In this document: positions 53,146-61,189 of the stretch, one piece after another
How the letters are laid out: each line of letters opens with the position of its first letter
Numbering within the stretch: position 1 is the first letter of the stretch
NCBI RefSeq assembly: GCF_902813185.1
Contig: NZ_LR778302.1
Span: 1-64,000 of the forward strand
Direction of reading: 5' to 3'
Length of the DNA: 64,000 nucleotides
Source: Denitratisoma oestradiolicum
Lineage (GTDB): Bacteria > Pseudomonadota > Gammaproteobacteria > Burkholderiales > Rhodocyclaceae
The notes under the pieces: generated by a model
The model's input: only the letters and a program-made list of their open reading frames with translations
Database searches by the model: none
What the model was told of the DNA's origin: nothing
Translations under genes and position numbers: made by a program

Positions 53146-53592
53146 TCAGCGGCGCCGGCCAGGGTTGCCGGACTGCTCGGCGCGGTCGTAGTCGCGCATC
53201 CAGTCGTCGTGCCCCTCGGCACCCTGGGCCTTTTGCGGGCCAGCCTCGCCGCCTTGGCGGCCACCGTTACCAGCGCGGCTCAGGTATTGCACGTTCTCGG
53301 CCTCGAAGTTGAAGCCACCCTTGCGCTCGTCGGCCTTGTACCAGCTCCGAATCCGGCCCATCACGGCCACCATGGAACCCTTCTTCAGAAACTTGGCGTC
53401 GTTCTCGGCCTGCTTGCCGTAGGTGGTGACGGGAATGAAGTCGGTTTCCTCGTGCTTCTTGCCGTCGCGGTCGTAATAGACGTTATCCACGGCAACGGTG
53501 AAGGTCACAGCGGGCGTGCCGCTGGGCGTGTAGCGCAGCTCCACGTCCTTGGTGACATTGCCCACGATGGTGAAGGTGTTGATGCTGGCCAT
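53146..53592 (-). CDS. ssb: Single-stranded DNA-binding protein
   Basis: 148 residues, ATG 53592 after AAAGGAG. MASINTFTIVGNVTKDVELR, AVDNVYYDRDGKKHEETDFI, KKGSMVAVMGRIRSWYKADE: a complete OB fold. The C-terminal tail is Gly/Gln-rich but ends NPGRRR, lacking the usual acidic DDDIPF tip, so it may not recruit host SSB partners. Typical early gene of conjugative plasmids that coats incoming ssDNA. Confidence 0.92.
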   Translation of the reverse strand: MASINTFTIVGNVTKDVELRYTPSGTPAVTFTVAVDNVYYDRDGKKHEETDFIPVTTYGKQAENDAKFLKKGSMVAVMGRIRSWYKADERKGGFNFEAENVQYLSRAGNGGRQGGEAGPQKAQGAEGHDDWMRDYDRAEQSGNPGRRR

Positions 53593-53610
53593 GATCGAAG
53601 CTCCTTTGCT

Positions 53611-53630
53611 GGGTTGATGACAGGTCTTGA
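53611..53630 (-). promoter_or_regulatory. Shared 5' leader motif, short form (ssb)
   Basis: Minus-strand TCAAGACCTGTCATCAACCC, lacking the GCGAGCAGG half. Confidence 0.45.
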
Positions 53631-53674
53631 GTACCTGGTGAAGAACCGTTCTTTGTTCCTACACCATGAGGCAT

Positions 53675-53705
53675 ATTCTACCATAAAACTATTGACCGTC
53701 AATAG
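53675..53705 (-). promoter_or_regulatory. Promoter with palindromic operator, site 3
   Basis: Minus-strand TTGACG (53697-53702), 16 bp spacer, TAGAAT (53675-53680); inverted repeat CTATTGAC-C-GTCAATAG at 53689-53705. Drives ssb and DUF932. Confidence 0.75.
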
Positions 53706-54439
53706 TTTGACGAAGAAAAACCCATCTTTTTTTGCCCCTCCCGGCCTTGCGCTTCTCCCCCTGCCGACCGGAACCTGGAGCCCTCGGGTCGGGGTTTGGG
53801 GGCCGGAACAGGCCCCCAAGGTCTCGCCGTTCGTCGCCCCGCAGGGGCGCATGCTCCCCTACCCCCTTCGAGCACCCACATGGCCAGCGGAGCGCGGGGC
53901 CGGCCTTTGCACTGCACCGTCTACCTATCGCCTCGGCGTCCAGGGGCACGCAGGACGGGCGCGGTCAAGGGTGAAACCGGAAGCCGCACGCGGAGCGCAG
54001 CCGCAGGCGAGCACCGAACGGGTGAGGATTTCAGGGCGCAGCCCGGCCCTTGACCGGAGAAGCCCGGCCGGAGGGCACCATGACGACGAATCAAGGCGAA
54101 GGGAGCGGTGCAGTGCGGCCCCGCGCGAAGCGGATTCAGCGCACCAGCGCCGGCACACCACGGATTCAGATCCACGTTCCCGACTTTCGCGCGCGAAAGT
54201 CGCCCGACCAGGCCGCCAGGCCCAGCCGGTCAGGGCTCGCCCTGTCCGGCGCCCCAGGGGGACGCCAAGCCCGCGCGGCGGGGGTTCGCGTAGCGATCCC
54301 CCAGGAGGCAAGCGCAGCGCGCAGCGCCGCAGGCGCGAAGGCGTCAGGGATTGAAGCCCGCCAGGGGCGAGACTAGACCGGCTCGCCGGTCGACGGCTCG
54401 ATGCGCAGCACGAAAGCCCGGCCCCGCAGGGGAGACGCC
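53689..54439. repeat. ~750 bp dispersed direct repeat, copy 3
   Basis: Nearly identical to copy 2. Its right end lies 57 bp from the 3' end of the m5C methyltransferase gene. No convincing gene inside. Confidence 0.92.
54185..54198. repeat. Dispersed palindrome TTTCGCGCGCGAAA, site 15
   Basis: Exact core, 22 bp palindrome 54181-54202, inside repeat copy 3. Confidence 0.9.
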
Positions 54440-54496
54440 AAGGGGGTCCGGGGTCGATCAGGACCGGGCAAGGAGGCGAAGGCCCCAGGAAGACAA

Positions 54497-55411
54497 TCAA
54501 GCCGCCAAGCGCAGCTCATTGAGGAAATCCGCGGCCACCACAGGACAGACGGCATTACCAAGCAAGTGCATGGCATCACGGTGAACACTCGGCAGCACGT
54601 AGGACGGCGGGAAGCTCATCGCACCGCGCGCCTCGGGCACCGCGAGCATCCGCATCCTGTCACCCTCAATCACCGCCCAACGGTCGCGTGTCGTAATAGT
54701 GCCGACCGGCCGGTGAATGCTACGGCCGGTCAAACCGCTCCCGCTGGAATAGTAAGGAATCAGGAAGCGGTCGCCGTGGGCGGCGCGACCCACCGCGATC
54801 TGGCGCAAGGTCTTTTCGCTGCGCCTGGGCGTGAGGATCGGGCTCCACGGATGGGCATCCCACTGGATCACGTCGGCAATGGGCCGGTGCGTGCGGCGCG
54901 GCAGCGACAAGCGTAGCGGCCGCCGCGAGCGCGTGCAGACCAGGAACAGACGCTGCCGATTCTGCGGCACGCCATGATCCGCTGCATCGACAAGATGCGG
55001 CGAGACGGCGTAGCCCAGCCGGCGCAGCGCATCGCGCCAAGCCGGGTAGAGAACCCACTTCTCGAAGTCGGGCACGTTCTCGACCAGGATTACCGGGCTG
55101 CGATGGTATTCCGCGCAAGCCACCACGGCCCAAGCCGTGCTGCGCAGCGCGTCATGATGCGGCCGCTCGCGGCCCCTTGCCCGCGAATGCCCTTGGCAGG
55201 CTGGCGAAGCCAGCACGACATCATGCGCGGGCACCGCGCGCCAGTCGGCTTGCTGGAGGTCTTGGCACTCGTGCCAAGTATCCGGGTGGTTGGTCTGGTG
55301 GTACTGAACGGCCAGCGGCCAATGGTTTGCGGCCCACACGACGCGCGCGCCGGCCAGGCGCGCGCCTTCGGTGAAGCCACCGGCCCCGGCAAAGAGGTCG
55401 ATGCAGCGCAT
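54497..55411 (-). CDS. C5-cytosine DNA methyltransferase
   Basis: 304 residues, ATG 55411. MRCIDLFAGAGGFTEGARLA (motif I), VLASPACQGHSRARG (catalytic Cys, motif IV), VILVENVPDFEKWVL (motif VI), DHGVPQNRQRLFLVCTR (motif VIII), then a short target-recognition region and LGNAVCPVVAADFLNEL (motif X). No restriction enzyme gene lies beside it, so it is solitary and may protect incoming plasmid DNA. Overlaps no neighbour; 4 bp from the gene at 55416. Confidence 0.9.
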   Translation of the reverse strand: MRCIDLFAGAGGFTEGARLAGARVVWAANHWPLAVQYHQTNHPDTWHECQDLQQADWRAVPAHDVVLASPACQGHSRARGRERPHHDALRSTAWAVVACAEYHRSPVILVENVPDFEKWVLYPAWRDALRRLGYAVSPHLVDAADHGVPQNRQRLFLVCTRSRRPLRLSLPRRTHRPIADVIQWDAHPWSPILTPRRSEKTLRQIAVGRAAHGDRFLIPYYSSGSGLTGRSIHRPVGTITTRDRWAVIEGDRMRMLAVPEARGAMSFPPSYVLPSVHRDAMHLLGNAVCPVVAADFLNELRLAA

Positions 55412-55415
55412 GGGG

Positions 55416-55628
55416 TCAGAATTCCGTGGTCAGGGTGCCATCGGGGAGGCGCTTCATCAGGTCGAAGCCGTTATCCGTCCCGCCGCAACTCTCCAGCTCC
55501 TTCAGCGCGGCCTTGAACGTGTGGTGGTCGCTCCACACGTCTTCGGTATCGGTGCCGGCGTTCTCAACAATCACCCATTGCGGGTAATCCGTGGCTTGTG
55601 TGGTGGTGTCGGCCTGGGCGGTTTGCAT
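55416..55628 (-). CDS. Hypothetical 70-residue protein
   Basis: ATG 55628 after AAGGAC. MQTAQADTTTQATDYPQWVI, then GTDTEDVWSDHHTFKAALKE and FDLMKRLPDGTLTTEF. Small alpha/beta protein. First gene behind promoter site 4, cotranscribed with the methyltransferase. Confidence 0.6.
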   Translation of the reverse strand: MQTAQADTTTQATDYPQWVIVENAGTDTEDVWSDHHTFKAALKELESCGGTDNGFDLMKRLPDGTLTTEF

Positions 55629-55649
55629 GGTCGCTGTCCTTATGCGGAA

Positions 55650-55770
55650 GGGTTGAAGATGGTCTAAACGGCTGGGGTCTGGTCTGCTCACCGTCACCCC
55701 TGCCGGGGCATCGCTCCATCACTGAAGCAATGCCGTTATTCTACCCCGCGAACTATTGACCGTCAATAGC
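55650..55770. promoter_or_regulatory. Leader motif and divergent promoter pair with shared operator, site 4
   Basis: This stretch repeats 50384-50504 almost exactly. Minus strand: TTGACG (55761-55766), 17 bp, TAGAAT (55738-55743), then the leader GGTGAGCAGACC...TTTAGACCATCTTCAACCC. Plus strand: TTGACC (55756-55761), 18 bp, TAAAAT (55780-55785), for the gene at 55820. Inverted repeat CTATTGAC-C-GTCAATAG at 55753-55769 covers both -35 boxes. Confidence 0.75.
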
Positions 55771-55819
55771 GTAACGCGATAAAATGAAAGCATCGTGAAA
55801 GCATAGAAAGGCATCAACA

Positions 55820-56038
55820 ATGCAAGCACCCGCCAATTACAAAACCGGCTTCGGCCTGTACCGGGCAACCCTGAAGGCACTGGAGACGCTTTCGGGCTGC
55901 AAGCGCGGCTGGTGGCTGCGCAATGCGCTCGAACACGCGGAGAACGGGCTGAACGATCCGGCGCTGCGCGCACAACTGGCGCAGCTCATCAAGGAAGCCG
56001 GCCCGCGAACGGTCGAAGACCTGCGGCCCGTGGCTTGA
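55820..56038 (+). CDS. Hypothetical 72-residue protein
   Basis: ATG 55820. MQAPANYKTGFGLYRATLKA, CKRGWWLRNALEHAENGLND, LAQLIKEAGPRTVEDLRPVA. Helical, basic in the middle. One of the few plus-strand genes, transcribed from promoter site 4. The next palindrome begins six bases after its stop. It could be the local regulator of the shared operator (pure speculation). Confidence 0.55.
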   Translation: MQAPANYKTGFGLYRATLKALETLSGCKRGWWLRNALEHAENGLNDPALRAQLAQLIKEAGPRTVEDLRPVA

Positions 56039-56044
56039 AGTCGC

Positions 56045-56058
56045 TTTCGCGCGCGAAA
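56045..56058. repeat. Dispersed palindrome TTTCGCGCGCGAAA, site 16
   Basis: Exact core between the convergent 72-residue gene and the DUF5131 gene. Confidence 0.9.
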
Positions 56059-56069
56059 GATGACTCCAG

Positions 56070-56858
56070 TTACCAGACGGGCGCGTCTTGGCGGGGTGCT
56101 GGGCGAACTGGTGCGGCAGTGGGCCAGGATTTGAACTCTGCGCCGTCCAGCACGCAGCCCCTGGCCGTCGACGTCGGTCCGCCCCACTGCTTAAAGAAGA
56201 AGGCCACGCCGGCCGAAGCACACTCACGCCGTAGGCTGTCGATCCATCCGCGCTGAATCGGGCGCGCACCGAAACCACTTTCGCCGCCCACAATCACCCA
56301 GTCCACACCGGTCAGTGCATCGCCGCCCGTGATCGCGCCTACCATCGGCTCAACGCTCACAAATCGAACGCTCGCCTCCACGGCCAGCAACTTATGTACG
56401 TCGCGGTCGTACTCGGATTGATTCACCATCGTTGCGCCAAGCCATACATTCGCAGGTAGGCCGGCGGCCGGCGCCATGGTACGGACGTTGCCGATACGTT
56501 TGGTCAACAGCAACCAGTCCAAGTGTGGGGTGCGCTCGATCAGCGCGAACAGGTCAGCGCGCCAAGCGTCCGGTGCCTCGTTGTCGAACACGTCAGCCAA
56601 GCTCGCGCAGAAGACCCGACGGCGGCGACCATGCATCAGTGCGAACGCCTCGTGCCCCCTCTCCCACAGCAACGGTTGGCGCCAGTTCGCGGCGCTGGTG
56701 CGCTGGCGCGGCTGGCCGCTTCCCCAGGAAACGCGGTGCCAGCGCTTGTCCATCAGTGCCTCGGCATAACAATGATCGCAACCCAACCCCACTTTCGTGC
56801 ATCCGATCCACGGGTTGAAAGTGCTATCCGTCCAGGCAATCCTCGTCTTCTCTGCCAT
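56070..56858 (-). CDS. DUF5131 (phage Gp37/Gp68-like) protein
   Basis: 262 residues; ATG 56858 lies within the kfrA stop region (TGATG). IAWTDSTFNPWIGCTKVGLG, CDHCYAEALMDKRWHRVSWG gives the three-Cys radical-SAM-like cluster, followed by RVFCASLADVFDNEAPDAWR, LDWLLLTKRIGNVRTMAP, and GVDWVIVGGESGFGARPIQR. This family occurs widely in phages and plasmids; chemistry unknown. Translationally coupled to kfrA. Confidence 0.85.
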   Translation of the reverse strand: MAEKTRIAWTDSTFNPWIGCTKVGLGCDHCYAEALMDKRWHRVSWGSGQPRQRTSAANWRQPLLWERGHEAFALMHGRRRRVFCASLADVFDNEAPDAWRADLFALIERTPHLDWLLLTKRIGNVRTMAPAAGLPANVWLGATMVNQSEYDRDVHKLLAVEASVRFVSVEPMVGAITGGDALTGVDWVIVGGESGFGARPIQRGWIDSLRRECASAGVAFFFKQWGGPTSTARGCVLDGAEFKSWPTAAPVRPAPRQDAPVW

Positions 56859-57922
56859 CACTTATCACCCTTCTTCGTGAAGCCGCGAATCGTCGCCTCC
56901 TGGGTGGCGACTTGGGTACGCAGGGCATCCAGCTCGCCGGTCAGCCGGCCAAGTTGGCCCGTCGCCTCGCGCGCCTCCTTCCGCGCGGCGTTCAGTTCGG
57001 ATTCCATCCGCTGCTTGGACGCCTCCAGCTTGCCGATCACGTCGACGCTGCGCTGCTTCTGCTCGTGCATGGCCTGCTGATGGGCGTCCTTCAGCCGCAC
57101 CAGCTCGCCCTCGTGCTGCTTGCGAAGGGCCGCCAGGGCCTCGGCATGCTCTTGACGCGCGGCCGCCGCGTCGGCCTTGCCCTGCTCCTGCACACGCTCC
57201 AGATCGGCGCGCACCTGGTCGAGCGCAACGGCGCTACGCTCGCGGTGCGCTTCCAGCTCGCGTTCCAGGTCGGCCGCCCGCTGCGTTAGCCGGGCGCCAT
57301 CGGCACGCTGAGTCGCCAGCTCAGCCTCCACGGTACGGCGCGCCTCGTCGGCGTGGTCCCGGCGCGCACGTTCGGCCTTCACGTCGTCGTGCAGCTCCTG
57401 GGCGCGCTTATCCAGCTCGGCCGCCCTTGCCTCGGCCGCTGCCGCCCGCTCGGTCTGAGCCTCACGCTCGGCCTGGGCGGTAGTGAGCTGGTCGGCCAGC
57501 TCGGCGATCTGCCGGCGAGCGTCGTCGCGCTCGTCCTCGCGCTTCTCGGCCAGGGCCAGGGCCTCGGCGGTCTCGGCCTCCAGATCGAGCCGCGCACGCT
57601 CCAATGCCTCACGCTCGGACGCGAGGCGGCCGTTGGCCAGCTCCAGGGCCACACCCCACATTTCGGTGGCCCAGCCCTGCACCTTATCGAGCACCGCCTG
57701 GGGTGCGGCCTCGCGCACCGGCTCAGCCGACTCGGCGGCCTTACGCCGTGCCTTCCACGCCCGCAGCACCGGGCCGATGGTGGCGTAGCTGCCGCCTTTC
57801 GTGCTGGTCCACTTCGCCAACAGCTCGCGCACCGTCTCGTTCGTCGGCCGCAATCCCTCGGCAGCCAGTTGTTCGGCCGCCTTACAAATCAACTCTTCCG
57901 TGATGATCGCTTCGCTCGCCAT
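56858..57922 (-). CDS. kfrA: KfrA-like DNA-binding coiled-coil protein
   Basis: 354 residues, ATG 57922 after AGGAGT. The N-terminal domain has AIITEELICKAAEQLAAEGL, RPTNETVRELLAKWTSTKGG and SYATIGPVLRAWKARRK, the KfrA DNA-binding domain. An alanine/glutamate/arginine-rich coiled coil of more than 220 residues follows and ends GELDALRTQVATQEATIRGF. KfrA of IncP plasmids is autoregulated and supports stable inheritance by forming a filament-like scaffold. Confidence 0.9.
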   Translation of the reverse strand: MASEAIITEELICKAAEQLAAEGLRPTNETVRELLAKWTSTKGGSYATIGPVLRAWKARRKAAESAEPVREAAPQAVLDKVQGWATEMWGVALELANGRLASEREALERARLDLEAETAEALALAEKREDERDDARRQIAELADQLTTAQAEREAQTERAAAAEARAAELDKRAQELHDDVKAERARRDHADEARRTVEAELATQRADGARLTQRAADLERELEAHRERSAVALDQVRADLERVQEQGKADAAAARQEHAEALAALRKQHEGELVRLKDAHQQAMHEQKQRSVDVIGKLEASKQRMESELNAARKEAREATGQLGRLTGELDALRTQVATQEATIRGFTKKGDK

Positions 57923-57939
57923 GGCAAGACTCCTTTCAG

Positions 57940-58012
57940 GTCGGGTTAAAGTGTTGTTTGTTGTTGTATGTTGTAATATACACCATACAACAGAACAACA
58001 CAACAACGACGG
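57940..58012 (-). promoter_or_regulatory. kfrA promoter and operator
   Basis: AT-rich stretch with the perfect inverted repeat TGTTGTATG (57962-57970) / CATACAACA (57984-57992) inside a longer run of GTTG/CAAC repeats. A minus-strand TTGTGT, 17 bp, TATATT fits a promoter within it. KfrA proteins bind long inverted repeats overlapping their own promoter. Confidence 0.65.
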
Positions 58013-58960
58013 CGAGCGCGTCGGTCGCCTGGGCAGCTCGATTCACCAGGTCGGCCGCCGCCGGCCGTGCGCTGCTGAAGGGGCCAAGACGAAAAGCACG
58101 CGATAGACGAGGCGCCGGCCGGAAAGCGGCCTGTTGAGAGGCGCCAGCCAGCGAAAACCGGCAAATCTGCGCAATTCGCGGCCCGCTGGCGAGCGCGCGC
58201 AGGTGGTCAGTGGCGGAAAATCGCGGCGCTTCGTCTATCGCGTACAGCGACGAGACAAGGCCGATCCCGGCCGCCGAGCTGGCCAGCGGTCGCCAGCGGG
58301 AAAGGAAAGCCGTCCAGAACGGCCTACAAAACCTGACCGGCGATTACCTCTGGCGCAGCAGCGCCAAGGTCGGTTCGGGGAAGTTCAGGCCGCTACAGTC
58401 GCTGCCAAAGCCTTAACGTACTTTAAATTCCGTTTTCTGAGACGCCCCCTACAAGCCGTTTTTCCGAGGTCGGCGAGGGATCGGGCTGGCCAGGTGCGGA
58501 AAAACGCAGCCACGGGCGCCCTGCGCTGCCGTAAAGCCCTTTTCGACGTAAGGTGCCGGTCGCGGAAGGCTTCGCCCTTCCTTTTCTGGCCAGCTTTGAG
58601 GGGTTGTGGACCTTGAACGGTTCTGCACGGCGCGCTTGCGCGCCCGGTTGAGCGGCCGGCGCGGCCGTAGGACGCGGCGGGCGTGATTTACCGGGTCTTG
58701 GTGCCCGTAGGGTGGCCCGCTTGCGGGCCAGCTCAGGTTGGCCGCTTGCGGCCGGCCTGGGCCACCTAGACCGTGCTGGCACGGCGGTGGAGTACCACCG
58801 GCCCGGCAGCGCCGGGCCTTCGTGAACGGTCGCGCCATCGGCGCGCCATTCATGGGTGAGGCCGAAGGCCGAGGGGCAACGCCCCTGGGGGGATGCCGGG
58901 CGGGAACGGCCGCTTGCGGCCGGGTTCGAGCCGGCGGGGGGCTTGCCCCCCAAGAGGCGG
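58013..58960. other. Intergenic region between kfrA and oriV
   Basis: About 950 bp. I find no convincing gene on either strand. It contains one inverted, one-base-shorter iteron (TCGTCTATCGCGTACA at 58230-58245) and a short AT-rich stretch near 58413-58440. Confidence 0.5.
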
Positions 58961-59440
58961 CGGCGTTAAAGCGTTAAATAAGAAGGCGTTAAATCGCGCG
59001 CGCGTGTTACGCTGTGGATAAGCGGTCGTAAGTCGTTGGTGCGCAACGGAATTTCCGCGATGGGTGTTCCGCGATAGACGAGAACCATGTACCGCGATAG
59101 ACGAGAAAAGTGTTCCGCGATAGACGACGGTTTGTACCGCGATAGACGAAGCGAGCCCGAAATCTGTGGATAACCGCCCAAATGTACCGCGATAGACGAG
59201 TCGTTTCGACGGGTGTCGGAGCTGTCAGCTTGGCAGCAAAAAACGGGGGTTTCGATGCCATCAGGCTAAAAAGCCCGTCCCGATGCGGGTTTTGCGGGTG
59301 TCGGCCTTCGGGAAATGTACCGCGATAGACGATAGAAACGTACCGCGATAGACGAAACAAGGGGCTGTTGTCAAATAGCCAAATGTTCCGCGATAGACGA
59401 AACACTGGCGGCTCCACGTGGGCTGTACCGCGATAGACGA
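58961..59440. other. oriV: Replication origin oriV with nine iterons
   Basis: Nine direct copies of TGT(A/T)CCGCGATAGACGA start at 59065, 59088, 59111, 59133, 59183, 59316, 59339 (first base C), 59384 and 59424, several 22-23 bp apart (two helical turns). Two DnaA boxes TTATCCACA on the minus strand lie at 59013-59021 and 59165-59173. Three GCGTTAAA 8-mers (58963, 58971, 58986) form a likely unwinding element. repA ends 40 bp away. Confidence 0.9.
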
Positions 59441-59479
59441 ACCAGGTCATCGCGCCGAGGCGCTGGGTGCTGGCCAGGC

Positions 59480-60445
59480 TCAATGCGTCAGCGTCTTCTG
59501 GAGGAAAAACGAGACCCAGGACAAGCGGCCGGCGCGGTTGGCCTCGCACACCAGCTTGGCGTTGTCGCGCGTCAGGAAAACCACCTTGTTGGGCTTGGTG
59601 GTCTCGTCGAGCGCGATGCGGTAATCCGGCAGGGGATCATTGGCGATGATCTCCTTCAGGTCTTGCTTGAACCGCCTCAAGCTCTGCGAGCTGCCGGTCT
59701 TCTCGTGCAGCAGGGTGATGGAGATTTCCCACCAAGCCTTGTCGCCACAGTGCTTCCTGGCCAGCTCGTACAGTCGGCGCTCCAGGGCTTGCCCGAGGCT
59801 GAAGTAGTCGGGGTGCAGCGTCAGGATGTCGAAGTCCATTGCGGCGCGGTAGAGCCAGTCCGAAATGGTCAATTCCAGCTCCAGGGCGCCCTTCTGGTTC
59901 TTGGTGTAGGACGTGATGCGGTAGTCCTCGATCAGCCCGAAGCCTTCGAGTTGTTCCTTCTCGTTGGTCTTGACGTTGGTCTCGATGGTGGTGCCCTTCA
60001 GCCGGCGGCACATGTCGACTACGCGCTCGTAGGCGGCACCGCCTGTACTGCGGCGAGTGCCGACCAGGAACGGGTACACGTCGACGCGCACGCGCCGCGA
60101 AATCGGGATGCCGGCGTCGGCCGCGCGCACGAGCTGGCTGATGCAGTAGATCAGGATGTCCTTGTCGAAGACCGTGGCGGCGCCATAGGCCGAAGGAATC
60201 ACCCGGACGCTCTTGCCGCCGCGCGAATACTGGCGGATGCGCGTATCGTGATTCTTGGACAGACTGAAGATCGGGTATTCCATCGACGACATGTCGTCTT
60301 TCACGGGCCAGTCGTGGAACGTCTCCAGGACCACAAAGAGATCCGCTTGCACAGCGTCGGCCGGCGCGCGCGAGCCCGAAGGCAAAGCCGCATCGTCGCC
60401 CGGGAAGAGTGTTCCTGTAACGCCTGCTGTGCTAGAATTCTTCAT
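59480..60445 (-). CDS. repA: RepA, RPA-family replication initiator
   Basis: 321 residues, ATG 60445 after AAGGAG. LETFHDWPVKDDMSSMEYPI, FSLSKNHDTRIRQYSRGGKS, GAATVFDKDILIYCISQLV, YERVVDMCRRLKGTTIETNV, DWLYRAAMDFDILTLHPDYF and SLGQALERRLYELARKHCGD are typical of the plasmid RPA replication protein family with two winged-helix domains. It binds the iterons just downstream. Its leader carries the motif shared with ssb and other genes. Confidence 0.92.
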   Translation of the reverse strand: MKNSSTAGVTGTLFPGDDAALPSGSRAPADAVQADLFVVLETFHDWPVKDDMSSMEYPIFSLSKNHDTRIRQYSRGGKSVRVIPSAYGAATVFDKDILIYCISQLVRAADAGIPISRRVRVDVYPFLVGTRRSTGGAAYERVVDMCRRLKGTTIETNVKTNEKEQLEGFGLIEDYRITSYTKNQKGALELELTISDWLYRAAMDFDILTLHPDYFSLGQALERRLYELARKHCGDKAWWEISITLLHEKTGSSQSLRRFKQDLKEIIANDPLPDYRIALDETTKPNKVVFLTRDNAKLVCEANRAGRLSWVSFFLQKTLTH

Positions 60446-60493
60446 ACATTGGCTCCTTGTGTTTTTGCCCGCTCCCCAGCGCGTTGATCCATG

Positions 60494-60534
60494 AGGGGTT
60501 GATGATGGTCCTGAGGTGCCCGGCCTGCTCGCCG
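60494..60534 (-). promoter_or_regulatory. Shared 5' leader motif (repA)
   Basis: Minus-strand GGCGAGCAGGCC...CAGGACCATCATCAACCCC, with a hairpin CCCGGC-GAGCAG-GCCGGG. Confidence 0.55.
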
Positions 60535-60578
60535 GGCATTTCTTTTTTCGGGATGCGCTTGATGCAACATTGCGCGCC

Positions 60579-60860
60579 TCATCCGAAAAGCTCGCTGTGC
60601 GAACCCAGCCGCGCAAGCCTCAGAACATCGCCGTCGAGCTTGCGGTAGATCAGCAACAGGTCGGGCTTGATATGGCACTCACGATAGCCACCCCATGCCC
60701 CGCTCAAGTCATGATCGCGGTAGCGGGCGTCAAGGAGTTGATCGGTCACAAGGGCCATAAGAACGGGCTTCAGCGCGTCGTCGAGCGTGGCCCGGTGCTG
60801 CCCCTTGGCCTCGCGTTTGTAATCGCGCTTGAAGGCACTTGAGCGGTCAATTGTCCGCAT
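60579..60860 (-). CDS. YafQ/RelE-family mRNA-interferase toxin
   Basis: 93 residues. MRTIDRSSAFKRDYKREAKG, then LTDQLLDARYRDHDLSGAWG-type core (TDQLLDARYRDHDLSGAWGG), CHIKPDLLLIYRKLDGD and LRLARLGSHSELFG, the YafQ family ending with catalytic His. The start overlaps the antitoxin gene end. Stabilises the plasmid. Confidence 0.9.
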   Translation of the reverse strand: MRTIDRSSAFKRDYKREAKGQHRATLDDALKPVLMALVTDQLLDARYRDHDLSGAWGGYRECHIKPDLLLIYRKLDGDVLRLARLGSHSELFG

Positions 60861-61113
60861 GCAGGTCGGCCATCAGCGCATCGACGCTGGCGAACTTTGC
60901 GCCCTTCCCTGCCTCCAGTTCGGCAATCGCCTTGCGCGTCGTGGCATTGGGCACCTTCACGTCGAAAGGCAACCGCCGCTCGTCGGCCACCCGAAGCATC
61001 AGCAGGCGAATCGCATCGGAAATCGACAACCCCATAGCGTCCAGGGCAGCGGCCGCACGCTCTTTCGTGTTGGTGTCGATGCGAGCGCGAACATAAGTAT
61101 CGGCAGTGCTCAT
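60847..61113 (-). CDS. RelB/DinJ-family antitoxin
   Basis: 88 residues, ATG 61113. TYVRARIDTNTKERAAAALD, AMGLSISDAIRLLMLRVADE (RHH DNA-binding domain) and a C-terminal toxin-binding helix (IAELEAGKGAKFASVDALMA). Autoregulates with the toxin. Confidence 0.9.
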   Translation of the reverse strand: MSTADTYVRARIDTNTKERAAAALDAMGLSISDAIRLLMLRVADERRLPFDVKVPNATTRKAIAELEAGKGAKFASVDALMADLHADN

Positions 61114-61146
61114 GGCGACTCTCCTTCAATCAGTTGGATGTCTATT

Positions 61147-61165
61147 GTAGTCACAACAAGACTAC
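61147..61165. promoter_or_regulatory. Operator of the RelE/RelB-type pair
   Basis: Perfect inverted repeat GTAGTC-ACAACAA-GACTAC, 34 bp upstream of the antitoxin start. Confidence 0.6.
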
Positions 61166-61189
61166 ATAACAAGGCGCGAAGCACAAGTC

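Noticed and set aside
59007..59549. Open frame with repeated VYRGT/LSRY peptides
   Set aside because: The repeats are just the DNA iterons translated; it is the origin, not a gene.
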